Shown piece after piece: positions 26,639 through 41,610 of a stretch of DNA of 64,000 nt. Each line of letters opens with the position of its first letter. Within the stretch, counting starts at the first letter, position 1. Below the pieces are notes generated by a model. That model ran no database searches. It was not told the origin of the DNA and saw only the letters and a list, made by a program, of their open reading frames with translations. The position numbers and the translations under genes are program-made. Origin of the DNA: Bradysia coprophila (lineage: Eukaryota; Arthropoda; Insecta; Diptera; Sciaridae); the NCBI RefSeq assembly GCF_014529535.1, contig NW_023503293.1, positions 3,924,741-3,988,740 of the forward strand. The letters run 5' to 3'.

Positions 26639-28190
26639 CACTTTATTTTATGGTCAAATTAACAAACTTACGAACGACAAAATGTCTTACAATAAAACTT
26701 TTCTTTGTTTCATAAGAAGACTTCTGAAGGCTTTAAGATTAGACGAGTGTATTACATATCCTCCTATGTAAACACGAAGCCTAAATCCTAAACAGGCGGT
26801 TTGAACATATTTTCAGACAGTGCGGTTAGTGGACTAAGAGAAAAACCGAAAAATTTCGAACTTATACATAAGTATGAATGAGATGCAAATTGTAAATGAA
26901 TGCAGCGCAGCAAATAAACGTGCAGAGATTACCGGAAGCGAATTTCTACATTTCTTAATTTTAGTTGCGAAAATTTTCGATTTGATTGATTTGGTTGATT
27001 AGTAGTACATGAGAAAAAAAAATTCAACGCTCCATTTTATCCAGCTGATTTGGCTTATCTTGATGAAGGCTATAACCGATGATGGTAATCATTACAATAA
27101 CAAAATTATGAAATTCATTCAATATGTTCCATTAGTATTCGAGGTAACAAGGTGTCTGTGGATTGGAGTAAATGAGTTCTTGTTGCTCTCCACATTATCG
27201 TTTGCACAAAATTCGAAGCGTCTCGTGGAAAAAAAGATAACAATTTTCATTAAAGATTGAACTAATGTTGAAATATGGAAATATGGTCAAAACGTAAATT
27301 GGATTTCCCAGGAGATAAGGCAATAAAGTAATGATAAAAACGATGAGCACCGTCTAATATGGGTCATATATTTATCTAATTACAATCTATAAGACTGAAA
27401 AGATTGTGTAATAAAATCTGTTAAAAGTGGTGGAACGAATGAAGTAATAGACTCAATGGTTTATTAAGCATGTAATATGGTTGGCTTCTAAAAAAACGGT
27501 AACATCACAACAGATATATTTGGCTTAACTTTCTACACAGTCAAATTGAAATTTCAGTTAAAGTGTTTTGTGGTTTGTCAATAAGAAGATTAAAAGCAAT
27601 TTCAATGGACTTGCCAATCCAAACCAATGCGAAAGAGTGAGTCAAACTCACTTTATGTTAGTCAATTTTAGTAGATTGAAATTATGTTCGTTTTTGTAAG
27701 TCTTGAATAATCGGACTTCAGCCTCTTCTTTTTTTACACTGACTCCAATATGGTAAAGTGGTAAAATATATTGGAAATATTGAAGCCAGATAAAAGACAT
27801 TGTACAGTGTACTAGGGTATTTCTTGTAGACTTTTTGTAGTTTTTGTTTCTACTTTATATGGTAGCAGACTCTGAACAAAGTTTAAATATTTTCCGATCC
27901 ATTTTACGTCTACGAAAATTCTTCATGAGAGAAATGGTGATAGGAATATGGAGATACATTTTTTCACTCTAACTAGTCAAAGCAAAAAAAAAAAATATCA
28001 CAAGTCGATAAGAAATATCAAATAAGTTGTCAATAATAGCCCGAATAGCAATGTGATTGCAATAATTTATAATTAAAAAAAATATTAATTTTTATTTGAA
28101 TGCTTTTATAATTAACATTGTTTGATATTTACGGGTCACTATTTTCGGCGATGAAATTCGAACTACGAGTTAATGCTGATTTGTACTTAA
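26639..28190. other. Gene-poor interval
   Basis: There is no supported gene. An ATG-started frame of 83 codons (27009-27260) has no recognisable features. Isolated words of repeat family A (GAATGAAGTAATAGA near 27440) occur. Confidence 0.35.
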
Positions 28191-28393
28191 CCTGTCACTG
28201 ACGGCAAGCATGGTAACAGTTTTACTATTCCAATTATTACTTCATTTGATCGAAGATTTTCAGAAATTGATTTCAGAAATATTTTAATTCATTTGTTTTG
28301 AACATACGTTTTCTTTGTTATATAATACCTCATTAGTCAGAGCTTGTCTTTTATTCTTGCTGTCGATAACAGATGAAAGCCATCTGTCGCAGG
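28191..28393. repeat. Short inverted-repeat element, family A, copy 2
   Basis: A 203-bp segment from CCTGTCACTGACGGCAAG to GCCATCTGTCGCAGG aligns along its length with 13644-13844 (shared blocks TACTTCATTTGATCGAAG, TGATTTCAGAAAT, TCGATAACAGATGA). Its terminal inverted repeats have decayed more than those of copy 1. Its right end directly abuts the palindrome at 28394. Confidence 0.75.
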
Positions 28394-28596
28394 AACATGT
28401 TGAAGTTAATTGCGGCTTGTCAACTTTCGGCACCCTGGACTTTACTTAAATCGTCGAGGAATGCCTCCAAATAAATTTCTAAAAATCCAAAACGGAATTC
28501 TAGATTTTTAGAAATTTATTTGGAGGCATTCCTCGACGATTTAAGTAAAGTCCAGGGTGCCGAAAGTTGACAAGCCGCAATTAACTTCAACGTGTT
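28394..28596. repeat. Near-perfect 94-bp palindrome (family C foldback, copy 1)
   Basis: The arms 28394-28487 and 28503-28596 are inverted copies with a single visible mismatch (CATGTTG versus CGTGTTG near the outer end), separated by a 15-bp spacer. The core word CTCCAAATAAATTTCTAAAA and the outer word CTTGTCAACTTTCGGCAC recur in the element at 57 kb. It is non-coding. Transcription through it would give a long hairpin RNA. Confidence 0.9.
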
Positions 28597-29106
28597 CATA
28601 AGTTGATTTTATGTAGAAACACAAAGTCTCTTATTTGCACGAACGATTTAAATATAAGTAATAATTCGTCTTGGACAAGGACAAACTGTGTACAAATTAT
28701 AATCTGTTTTTATTCACTTGAAAATCGAATTTTACAAAAAAAGAAATTCTATCCTACTCACTATGATTAACGCTCAATTAACGCTCTGACACGGTAAGTT
28801 TGAATGGGAATTCAATAAACTGGGGTATGAATATCTTCATTCCGCTTTTTCTCCACGAGTCACTCCATCTCGCCGTCTTAGGGATAGTCAGTTAAACTCG
28901 CTTTTGTGCACCACGAGGTAGACACAGCTTGTTCAAATTTTAAATGAAAGTGGATTGAACGCCCTACCAAACTGTGTAGTCAGTTATTTAAGGGAGTATG
29001 TATGGCAATAAAAAAAAACTCGCTCAGTGTCAACGTCAGGGTCTATTTTAAGAGAATTAAATTCTTAAAAATTCATATACATTTTACAAACGTTATTCGA
29101 TATCTT
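28597..29106. other. Intergenic, no feature
   Basis: AT-rich non-coding DNA between two foldback elements. I see nothing to report. Confidence 0.4.
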
Positions 29107-29227
29107 ACAGTGAACGACATCTCAAATGTCTCACTGTCATTTTTTTTCAGAGAATGTCATTGTGAATTGACACAATAAAATTCTCAGAAAAATTTGACAG
29201 TGAGACATTTGAGATGTCGTTCACTGT
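29107..29227. mobile_element. 121-bp MITE with TA target duplication
   Basis: The inverted arms CAGTGAACGACATCTCAAAT...CTCACTGTCA (29108-29139) and TGACAGTGAG...GTCGTTCACTG (29195-29226) match perfectly over about 32 bp and are flanked by TA on both sides. The CAGTG terminus and TA duplication are typical of Tc1/mariner-type MITEs. It has no coding capacity. Confidence 0.85.
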
Positions 29228-29351
29228 ACATTCATATCAAAACACTTTTGTTCGTTTTATAATTTTTTCAGTTGTTTTTAATGTCCTGAGAACATTGTCC
29301 AACATTTTTCTTTTTTAAATAACAAAATTTTATATTACAAGTTTTACAGAT

Positions 29352-29798
29352 TTATAAATAAAAAACTTCTTCCAATTCGGGGAATATGTGCCCATAATAC
29401 AAAGCGTTGTGTCTTTGTATTTCCATTGACAGTCTTTGTATTAGAAAGAATTTTGATCTTTTGTCTTCAGTCAACACTTGTAGTTTATGGCCGATTTTGT
29501 GTACGAACTTTAATGCTTCTTCACTCCACGGGCCCATAGTTTCAACAGCGAAGGCTAACAGAATATAATTGTTAGAAGACAAAAGTTCTGCATAATGTTT
29601 GTGCTTCTGAGATGCTGCATAATCTGCAAGTCGTCTAGCCTTTGTAGATGTTTTTGATAAATATGAGTCTGCGAAAGTGTCAACACAGGTTGCCCAAACG
29701 AGTGGTTTTCCTTTCAACCATGGGGTATCATATTTTTTACATTTTAACAAATTATTAAATTTAATTTTTTTAAATTTTTGTAGGAATTTAATAGGCAC
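29352..29798 (-). mobile_element. Non-LTR retrotransposon fragment (region after reverse transcriptase)
   Basis: An open frame of about 148 codons ends at 29352. It reads PLVWATCVDTFADSY, then ARRLADYAASQKHKHYAEL, ILLAFAVETMGPWSEEAL and FLIQRLSMEIQRHNA. This arrangement, with a conserved ETxGxW/F block, a KHxxY block and a closing QRxSxxIQR block, is what I recall from the C-terminus of LINE-type reverse transcriptase polyproteins in many invertebrates. The N-terminal part and the RT catalytic domain are missing. The frame starts without a proper ATG in Lys/Phe-rich sequence, so it is a truncated insertion. The family assignment is from memory. Confidence 0.6.
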
Positions 29799-31489
29799 TG
29801 TTCAACGTTCACTATCGACAAAACAAAAAAATTGAATGAGGGGTTCACAGTTTATTTAATTCCCGTTCAAACCATTCAAGCGCTATATCAAGGAAGTGTC
29901 AATTTTTGAGATTTTTCACGGCGCTGTTTCACATTTTCAAGAAACGGCAAGCACATCACCAATATTGATGTTTTACTACCTTCAATCTAAGTTTTTTTTT
30001 GATAAAAAATCTTTTACTTCTTCAGTTGTTTGGTTAATGTCGTCGCTGCCGTTAACAGATGATATAGCTAAATTTAAGCTGTATAAAGCTGTATAAATTT
30101 AAGATGTATAAAGCTAAATTTGAGCGGATTTAACCTGACGACAAAAGTTTCGAAACGAAAAATTGAATTCTGCACTTGAATTGTCCTTATGGTTTCGATT
30201 CGCTGTATATAAACTGGTACCTGGTTTGTTTCTTTGTTTTAACTTTTAATTAATCAAAGATCTTTTCGTTTCATTCTTTTCTTTCTTTCACGGGTCGATG
30301 AACTTATTTTTGGGATACTGAGCCGAGCAAACTTATTAGGTATGCATAGCATTTATTAATGAAGAAAAAAAAAAGAATCTCTATAATCAATTTAACAAAC
30401 TATACGTAGGTATCGAAATATTGAAAGAAAGGTTATTGATTTTGGCTGAATCGTAAATTCCAATATAATATTTTAACATTTATGTACATATATATATATA
30501 TGTATGCTTACATGTACACACACGCAGTATAATATTTAAAATATATAAAATTCAAGTCAACAACCCAAAATTTATCTTAATGACTCAAAATTAGCATAAG
30601 ACGAAATTTTTATTGCATTATTACTTTGTTCACCCGAAGAAGACGAACAAAAAATTATCTTCAAATTTAATGCGTGTCTTTTCCGATCAATGCATCATCG
30701 AAAACGGGCCGTTTTCAATGAAAGTAAGAACCCACATCGGTCGTGAGTCGCGTCGTAAATGTTATTTACTTTGTGTGAAGTTGTTTTAAATGGCAATATA
30801 ATTTAATGTTAAAATTTTTTAAGATCATCGGTAAATATTTGAGTCGAAAATATTTGTGTCTGGCTAGCAATTATGCGTTTACAGTATTTTGCATCGATCC
30901 GATGAAGGCTTCCTCACTGTTTAGCTGAGCAGATAGACAAAAAAATTTGTCAAATTTTTTATCAGAAGTTTTTCTTCCAATCAATCAAAATTGACGATTT
31001 TCTGTAACAACTAATTTGACAACTGGACATTTTTTTAAAAATAAAATCGGAGCCCAAGTCACGTAGTCAACAATAAACTAGCCCTTTCGGAAATTCACCA
31101 AAACTACTTAGAATTCAATTGAAGTGTTGCAGGTCACGTAAAATGCCTTATTCGTATTCATGAACACTATTGCATTTAATTTATGTTCAACTGTTGTATT
31201 AGACGCATTTTTACGTTAGAATTGAAAATGTTCTTTCATTCTGTTGTAAGTCAAGTAAAAATGTGAATTTATTTTTACCGCCGCGGATTCTTACTCGTAG
31301 TTCTATTATGTGTTTATTATAATCGTAAATAAATTTCAAAATTACCATGATATGACTGACTTACCTTCTCACAAATCAGTTTGAGAAAATTGTCCACTTT
31401 TCCACTGTTATCAATTTTCGATTGAAATTTATTTCTAAATTAATTTCTTTCACTTACAAAATGTCTATAAGTTAAACAAACAATCTGTG
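29799..31489. other. Intergenic interval 3' of the protease gene
   Basis: AT-rich, with no supported gene. Around 29995-30065 it contains family A words (AAAATCTTTTACTTC, GTTAACAGATGA). A TA/CA-rich microsatellite-like stretch lies near 30490-30525. Confidence 0.35.
31430..31435 (-). promoter_or_regulatory. Poly(A) signal of the serine protease gene
   Basis: AATAAA on the minus strand, about 55 bases past the stop codon, is well placed for the protease transcript. Confidence 0.55.
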
Positions 31490-34289
31490 TTAATCTTTAC
31501 AGAAACATCCGTCTTTGGAATTCTCTTTAATCCAGTCTAAATATCGCGTTACTCTAGTATAGACTCCAGGATATGAAGGTCGTGCTAATGAAAAAAGGAA
31601 AAAAAGAAATTTTTCATTAAAGCTATACAGACGGCAAAACTGATAAATATGCACTTACCACAGCCATTACCCCACGAAACAACACTATCAGAAAAAAATT
31701 GAATTTTTTTTTAATTCCGCAAAAGAAAATTGGGAAAATGTAAATCATAATTACCCAATCAATTCATATCGTTTGTCCAGCCTTTGTGCAATAAGTGGTC
31801 CACCTGAGTCCCCCTGGTTTAAGTAAAGAAAATCGATATTAATTGCACAATAAAATGAACCACAATTTTCAATAAAAGAAAGTTCGTTAAGTTCGATAAG
31901 AACAATGTTAAATCTTTAGATTTAACTTATAAATATTACTGACAAGTTGTAAACTCAGGTAAATCAACCCTCTGAAGTTCCCGTTCTATTATTGAAACAA
32001 TATTTTCGGGGACTTTATCAGATTTCTTAAATCTGTCTTTAATTTCACTGCAATTCGTTTCTCGAGGTCGAGGGAGAAAATATCGGGGAATTCAAGAACA
32101 TGTCTTCGTAATAACAATTCCATATTCTCCTTCATTGTAAATTTTAGAGTCGATTCGATATACACGTTCGACTGTAGAGAGTGGATAGGGTCATGCAACA
32201 TGAGATTTTAATTAAAAATTACTATTCTATTCTTCGACGGCTTGACTTCTTTTATTCTTCTGTTTTTCTAATTAATTTTTATTATCTTCATATCTGAATG
32301 GTTTTTACCACACTTTTTTTTACAATGGAAACGCAAACGTGCACACGAATCGTTTGAACGTAAATGAGTTTTACAAGAAAACTGTAATTTTTTAGCATGG
32401 GTGTTAGGTTCATCGGAATAAACTGGATCGCTTGTTAATAGGTTAATTAATCTTATTCAAGTAATTTACAGTCTGTAACTTTGATTCAGTTGCATGAGAA
32501 ATGTGAGTATTCAATGCTCCATACTATATATCACAAACATCTCTCAAATAAACGAGACCAACTAATTGAATTTTAACAGTAAGACATGTTTAACAGGAAG
32601 CATTAACATACTCTAAGTGCACATTTCATTGTACCGGTGCCGGATGTTGCAAATCGACAACACAATGCATTTGAAACTTTATAATAAAATTTGATTTCGA
32701 ATTTTCGAGTGAATTACCTGGCACGAATCTTTTTTTCCGACCCCTGGATAGCCTGCGCACAACATATTTTCGGTGATCATTTTATCGGTGTAGTTGGTGT
32801 CTTTGACGCAGAGATCATTTGAAAGTACGGGTACTTCAACTTCTTGTAGTATGCATGATGGTTTCCCATCCTCTTTTAGTGTACCCCAACCGGTTGCAAC
32901 AGCATTTATGTTTAAATACAGATTGTCTGTGTTATTTGAAAATTAAAACTTTTTTGTTTAATCATTTTGTCAATTAATATACATGACAGCAACGACAGTG
33001 CGTACCTGAATTTTCAGGTAAACAAATTGGCCGTATAAAATCCGTAATGGGCACTCTGTCGTTCAATCGTAACATCGCAATGTCATTGTCAAAGTTAGTG
33101 AAACTAAACTGTTGAGCTATTGCTCGCAGGACAAATCGCGTTTCCGGTCGAGATGAATCATTGCATCTGTCATGTTCGCCGAATGTGACTTTTATCATAA
33201 ACCACATGAAGCTGCAAAATTTGATAGGATTAACAACCCGATTCTGGAAATTGATTCGGTCACAATTGACTTACTAACCCTTTGACGCAATGGGCAGCTG
33301 TTACGACATATCGATCATTGATGAGCATACCACCACAATAGAATCGATTGAAATAGCTTAAACGGGCCATCCATGGAAACTCATTGATACCAGCTGCCTG
33401 ACCTCCAACAATTCGAGTTGCATCGTTTCGTTCACCACAACCTTTGAAATACAACGGGTACAATATTCCACTTAATTTTCCGTGATTAGAAAAAAAAATA
33501 TTTCGAAAATCTACACCCAGGGTGGTGCATTCAGCAGTTTTTATTCGAAATTCTGTCACTTTGATTTACGTTAGCATTTTGAAATATTAATGCTGAACGT
33601 CGCAAAGAGTGTTAAAACTCGAAAACTTTTCACACCTTGGAAAAGTCGAAGAGGACACATAGTCTTCGTACCCAAGCTACCCTGACAGTTAACATAGAAA
33701 TTGAAAAAACCTATATTCACTTGGGAATCATAAATGGTATTCAGTGCAGCGTTCTCCACATGGACACTTGATGCCAGTGGTGCCCATAGGGTGAGAAAAA
33801 TTTGGCGCCTGAAAAAAGGACTGAAGACTGGCGCCCAAAATTTATTTATTTTACAAGGTGCCCATGGTGGTAGAGGCAGTTCTAAGATAAGGTGTAGTGA
33901 TTTATGGTGCACATGGTGTATTACTGATTCAATCCATCAACACGTTTCTTTTAATATACATTTTTAATGGACAAGACTATGGCAGAACAAGGTAGATGCG
34001 TTAGCATGTTTCAGATAGATCATCTAGACCGTGTTCTGTGACAAATGTGTGGACAACATCACGAATTTGACTTACTGCAATTGCACGGGCTTGGCGGTGT
34101 ATCGTGTGCTGGAGCTCGATTAGTGTTCCCGAAAATGCCGAAAAAATTCTTCATGTAGCCACTGTCATTGTTCACTTCTTTCGGTTGCGCAAAATACGCA
34201 TCGTACTTTCCAGCTGTAGCCGAATATCCGGATATACCAATGAGTACCGTCGAGAATATAGCAAGAACCGCTGCAATGATGTAGTTCAT
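31490..34289 (-). CDS. Secreted trypsin-like serine protease (S1 family), 7 exons
   Basis: This predicted extracellular endopeptidase has exons (complement) 34289-34076, 33441-33279, 33211-33006, 32926-32718, 31813-31755, 31684-31659 and 31584-31490, 972 nt, 323 residues, all GT-AG and in phase. MNYIIAAVLAIFSTVLIGIS is a signal peptide. The pro-region to residue 81 ends CNCSCGERNDATR, followed by the mature N-terminus IVGG (82-85). The triad is His122 (TAAHC), Asp169 (DNDIAML) and Ser267 (GDSGGP). Asp261, six residues before the catalytic serine, predicts trypsin-like Arg/Lys specificity. Activation after Arg81 therefore needs a trypsin-like enzyme. There is no full clip domain, though the pro-region cysteines could tether the chain. 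The sixth exon is only 26 nt. The start is M at 34289. Nothing else in frame upstream begins with ATG. A 70-codon frame inside the large intron (32201-31989) is unrecognised. Confidence 0.93.
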
Positions 34290-35940
34290 CGTTGCAGATG
34301 CTTGAATCAACTACTTACAGTTGACAATGTATAATGCAGCTCGAGTGGCTTAATATTTAAATATGAACACAGAACATATATATGGTAAACCGAGAAAAGA
34401 TTTATTTTTTCCGATTCAATATTTAAAACAAAAACAAAACAAAAAAAACAAAAATCCCAAAATTTATATAAATATTTGGGTGCACTTTCACGAAGCACTG
34501 AATCCCAACTAATTAAGACGATAGAAGATTGGCTCAAAAAAATTTATTGGAATTTATTTTGCCAACATATGAAAAATGTTAATGTAGACACACTCGCGAA
34601 GCAAACAATTTTAAACGCACAACTCGTTAACCAGTCTGAAAGGCCACTGATCGCTAGTTAAATCTTCAGGTATGTAAAGATTTTTATATTTATTATATTT
34701 ATACATAATAGTAAGGTTCGTCTGCTGTGTGTTGTACACATATATTTATTTATATATAAATACAGAAAATGTACTACATACATGCATAAAGCCCGAACCG
34801 AACCTTACTATTAAAAATGCTGGAGAATAATTTATTTACTTTTTTTATAAAGAACGTAAGGGAGAACAATATGGAAAAGATAATATAAAATGTAATTGTT
34901 ATATTAGAGTCTTCTTCGTTTACTTTAATTATAACTGAAATCATTCGTTACTCGTTAGAGTTGTGATGCTCATTGAATATGTTAGAACATTGTTTTTAAA
35001 TGTATAATACAGCTCGAGTACATATTGATATCTTCGATGCACTTACATCGTGCTGAGAGCAATTGAAGGGACCATACTATGCAGTTAATGAACAGAACTA
35101 ATTGACCATTTGTACCGGTATGTTGTTGATTTCGATCAAATTGTTATAATAAAAGTGCCATTCATTGTTTCAATTAATATATTGTTGATGATTGATTGCA
35201 TTTTGTGTAGCTCGAACAGACTTTTAACCAGTACCGCAATTAATGCAAAATCCGTTGTTTCTCGGCCCAATCGCACGACAAAGTCCTAACTAAACTTCTA
35301 CCGCTAGTAGAATTTACTTGCCGTTATACATATTTCAAACGGATTTTAACACAAAATTGATTATTCATATAACTTTTGATGAAGAAAATCGTTTCCAACT
35401 GTATAATCTAAAGGTATAAAGAACCGGGGCGATAATCCACCTCAAATGACAGATAATTCATATCGATTCAAAGAAATTTTCAAATTATTATGCATTTACT
35501 ACGGTCCAGAGAGAATGCAAATATAATGTATGCGAAGATAGCGAGACAAATCCATGTATCGTGAGTAATAACCGGTAAATTTGTAAGAATTTTCTATTGA
35601 AAGCCTACACAGTACTGGTTTTTTCTGATGAGCTTCAGTAGCATTTGAATATTTTTTATGGGATAGGGATATGTTGCCTCAGATAGTTAGAATTCAGCAT
35701 CGAATTTTGCATTTCTTTTAACGGTGTGCTTATTTGACTGCGCGGGCGAATAGCCAATCCAGAGAAGACTATTTGACCGCGCGGTTTTGTAGACTATATT
35801 TGATCGCGTCTCTCGTGAAATCATTTGAAAAATTGTTCTTTTAAGCTATGTTCCATTTTGCTAGGCATTTACAGGTACGAAAACGAAAATGAAAGAAAAA
35901 AGAGAAGAGGAGAAGAACATTTTGAGTGAATAGAATGGTT
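34290..35940. other. Upstream region of the protease gene
   Basis: Non-coding, AT-rich. A TATATAA-like word on the minus strand near 34465 could be a core promoter element about 175 bases before the ATG, but this is weak. No gene supported. The word TTCTACCGCTAGTAG occurs near 35297 and again near 38050. Confidence 0.35.
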
Positions 35941-36149
35941 ATTTGTGTACCTGTTTTGGACGATTGATTTTAGGCAATTTCGCGGAATGCTTCGGGGCCG
36001 AAAATGAAAGCAATTTTTCGAATTTTCTCGGGTTTCCGGCCCTCTGCATGAAAACTCACATGTGCACCTGTTTGGGACGGTTGATTTAAGGCACTTTCGC
36101 TTGTCCGCGAAATTGCCTAAAATCAATCGCCCAAAACAGGTACACAAAT
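35941..36149. mobile_element. MITE-like inverted-repeat element with duplicated arm
   Basis: The arms 35941-35986 and 36104-36149 are inverted copies of 46 bp with one mismatch (outer word ATTTGTGTACCTGTTTTGG, inner word GGCAATTTCGCGGA). A diverged third copy of the arm (GTGCACCTGTTTGGGACGG at 36062) lies in direct orientation next to the right arm, so the element is internally rearranged. A 101-codon minus frame here is only a shadow of the repeat. Confidence 0.8.
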
Positions 36150-37204
36150 GACTATTGAAAAATTGTTGTTTCAATAATTTCGTAAAATATCATCTTTTTA
36201 CCCGATTTTCGTTGAGGCGGGACATTTTCACATTGCTATAGGTCTATAGTCTATATCGATAATTTCAACTGTCGAACAGAATAAATCGCAAAAAAAATGT
36301 TTCTAAAGGTCGCTTTGTGTGAATCGATGGTATTTGCTTGTTTTACATTCAGATGCAATAACTTTATATTACAGCTTAGTTGTCAATTTTTATAAATTTT
36401 ATGAAGTAAATCATACACCGAGGCGTTTCAGGAAAATTTTCCATTATAAACTTGATTTATTGTGAATCTAGATTCTTTCCGTTCAGGAAACATTTTGAGG
36501 TTAGAAAATGTATTCTTCGTTTGTAAAGCCTTAGCAAAAAACTATCTGGATAGGCAAAATGTCACGCTTACAGGAATAGTCTTTTAATGTGTTTCAGAAT
36601 GAAAAGGCGTAACTCCTAAATCCTAAATCATTTCCATCAATTAAATTTCAGTTGTAGCACGAATGAAGTGAGTGCCTAAAGTCATACGTCTACAATATCT
36701 ACGAATATTTTTAACGCAAAAGGACCAACGAGAAAAACTCTGCAACTTTGTCCCGTGGCATGAAAAAGTACCATGGGGACCCGTGTGTAGATGAATTAAT
36801 AAGTGCATTATAGCACGACAGAGTAAAGTTAACCTCGTACATACCAATTTTGCTTAACCTGAGACGAAAAGCTCAGGGGCGCAAATTGCAAGAACCGAAT
36901 TTCTGTACACAGAAAACCAAAACAAGACTCCTTTTCACATTTATTGAACTTCAAAGAAACATCCTTCGGAGAAACATCCCTTGGAACTACTAGCAAAGCT
37001 ATAGCTCTTCCCTTTCCCGCACATCACGTAAAGTGGCAAGGAAGAAAAAGAAAAGCTTTTTCGACCTCGAGAACTAGCGGCGGTCACAGGTCAGAGTGGA
37101 CTGACCATCTTCAGTTGCTTCCGCTAGCCTCTTACACAAGACAGCAGCAAAACTTTCCATAAACAAGTGTAGCATAGTTTGCATGGAGACACTGCCATCT
37201 GCTG
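36150..37204. other. Intergenic interval
   Basis: No supported gene. Frames at 36641-36847 (minus) and 36944-37162 (plus) start at non-ATG codons and have no recognisable domain. Confidence 0.35.
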
Positions 37205-37988
37205 ATGGAAAATTTGGGGAAATCGCGGAAAGCTGCTAAGAAATCACCAAAAAATGCAGCAAAGCAATAAAAAGAATTGAGCCTGAGCAAAAGTAAAAGT
37301 AAAAAATTAAAAAAAATCATGCGCCGTACTCACGATTCTTACGTCACCAACCGTTTAATCCGCCCATTTTCACGATTCATCCATCCAGCGAAAAATGCAC
37401 AATCACCGGCAAACAGCAACAACAACGAAACAACGAAACGGAAAAACAATGCGAAAATCTCGCGAAAAAACTTCGATTGAAGTCAATTTAACTGAAAATG
37501 TTTTTTAGCCTTCTGTGTAGCAACAATACTGAACAAAATCAGTAGAAGAAAATCTCGTAGTGAGTGGAGTAGGGCCTCAAGCTACACTAATTGGCCCGAA
37601 ATATCGGATGACGAATCTCTATTTACAGAGAATGACTCGCCACGCCAGCACTCAATCTGCAAAGATCAACCAGTTGTCTTCAATGCACGCACACAGCCGT
37701 TGAAATTCAATATGCAGGTTTATTTTACTCTGCCGTGATTATAGAGCTGAAACGTTTGTATTTTTAAATTTGTTCTCGTCAATCAAAGATTCATGGAGCT
37801 ACCGTAGGAGATTATGTGTGATTGTTGGAAATGGTATCACAGACTCAAACTGGTATCTTAAGCAACATACCAAATACTATTTTCACACAACTTCCACCGT
37901 AGTGTATACGATGGATGATTGTGTATTGGTGTTAAGATATAAGCCGGCTTTGAAGGAAATGAAAAAACTGGTAGCTGGTCTTCTATAG
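37205..37988 (+). pseudogene. Unrecognised lysine-rich reading frame, possibly broken gene
   Basis: An ATG at 37205 opens a very basic frame (MENLGKSRKAAKKSPKNAAK). It meets TAA at 37268 and then continues in the same frame through SLSKSKSKKLKK to an internal ATG at 37319 and on to a TGA near 37478 (HDSYVTNRLIRPFSRFIH, then Asn/Lys-rich). After a TTTTTTAG acceptor near 37509, another open stretch reads ILNKISRRKSRSEWSRASSY...ISDDESLFTENDSPRQHS and ends at a possible donor near 37716. A 72-codon frame follows (37770-37988, FSSIKDSWSYRRRLCVIVG). The composition looks protein-coding, but I could not join the parts with consistent splicing. I do not recognise the family. It may be a decayed gene or a mis-joined set of chance frames. 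Confidence 0.3.

Positions 37989-41610
<3,622 letters not shown>

Noticed and set aside
31989-32201. 70-codon frame in the large intron of the protease gene
   Set aside because: No family features, same strand as the host gene, and not bounded by splice sites that keep the protease frame.
35869-36174. 101-codon minus frame
   Set aside because: It coincides with the inverted-repeat element 35941-36149 and its repeated peptide segments simply mirror the DNA repeats.
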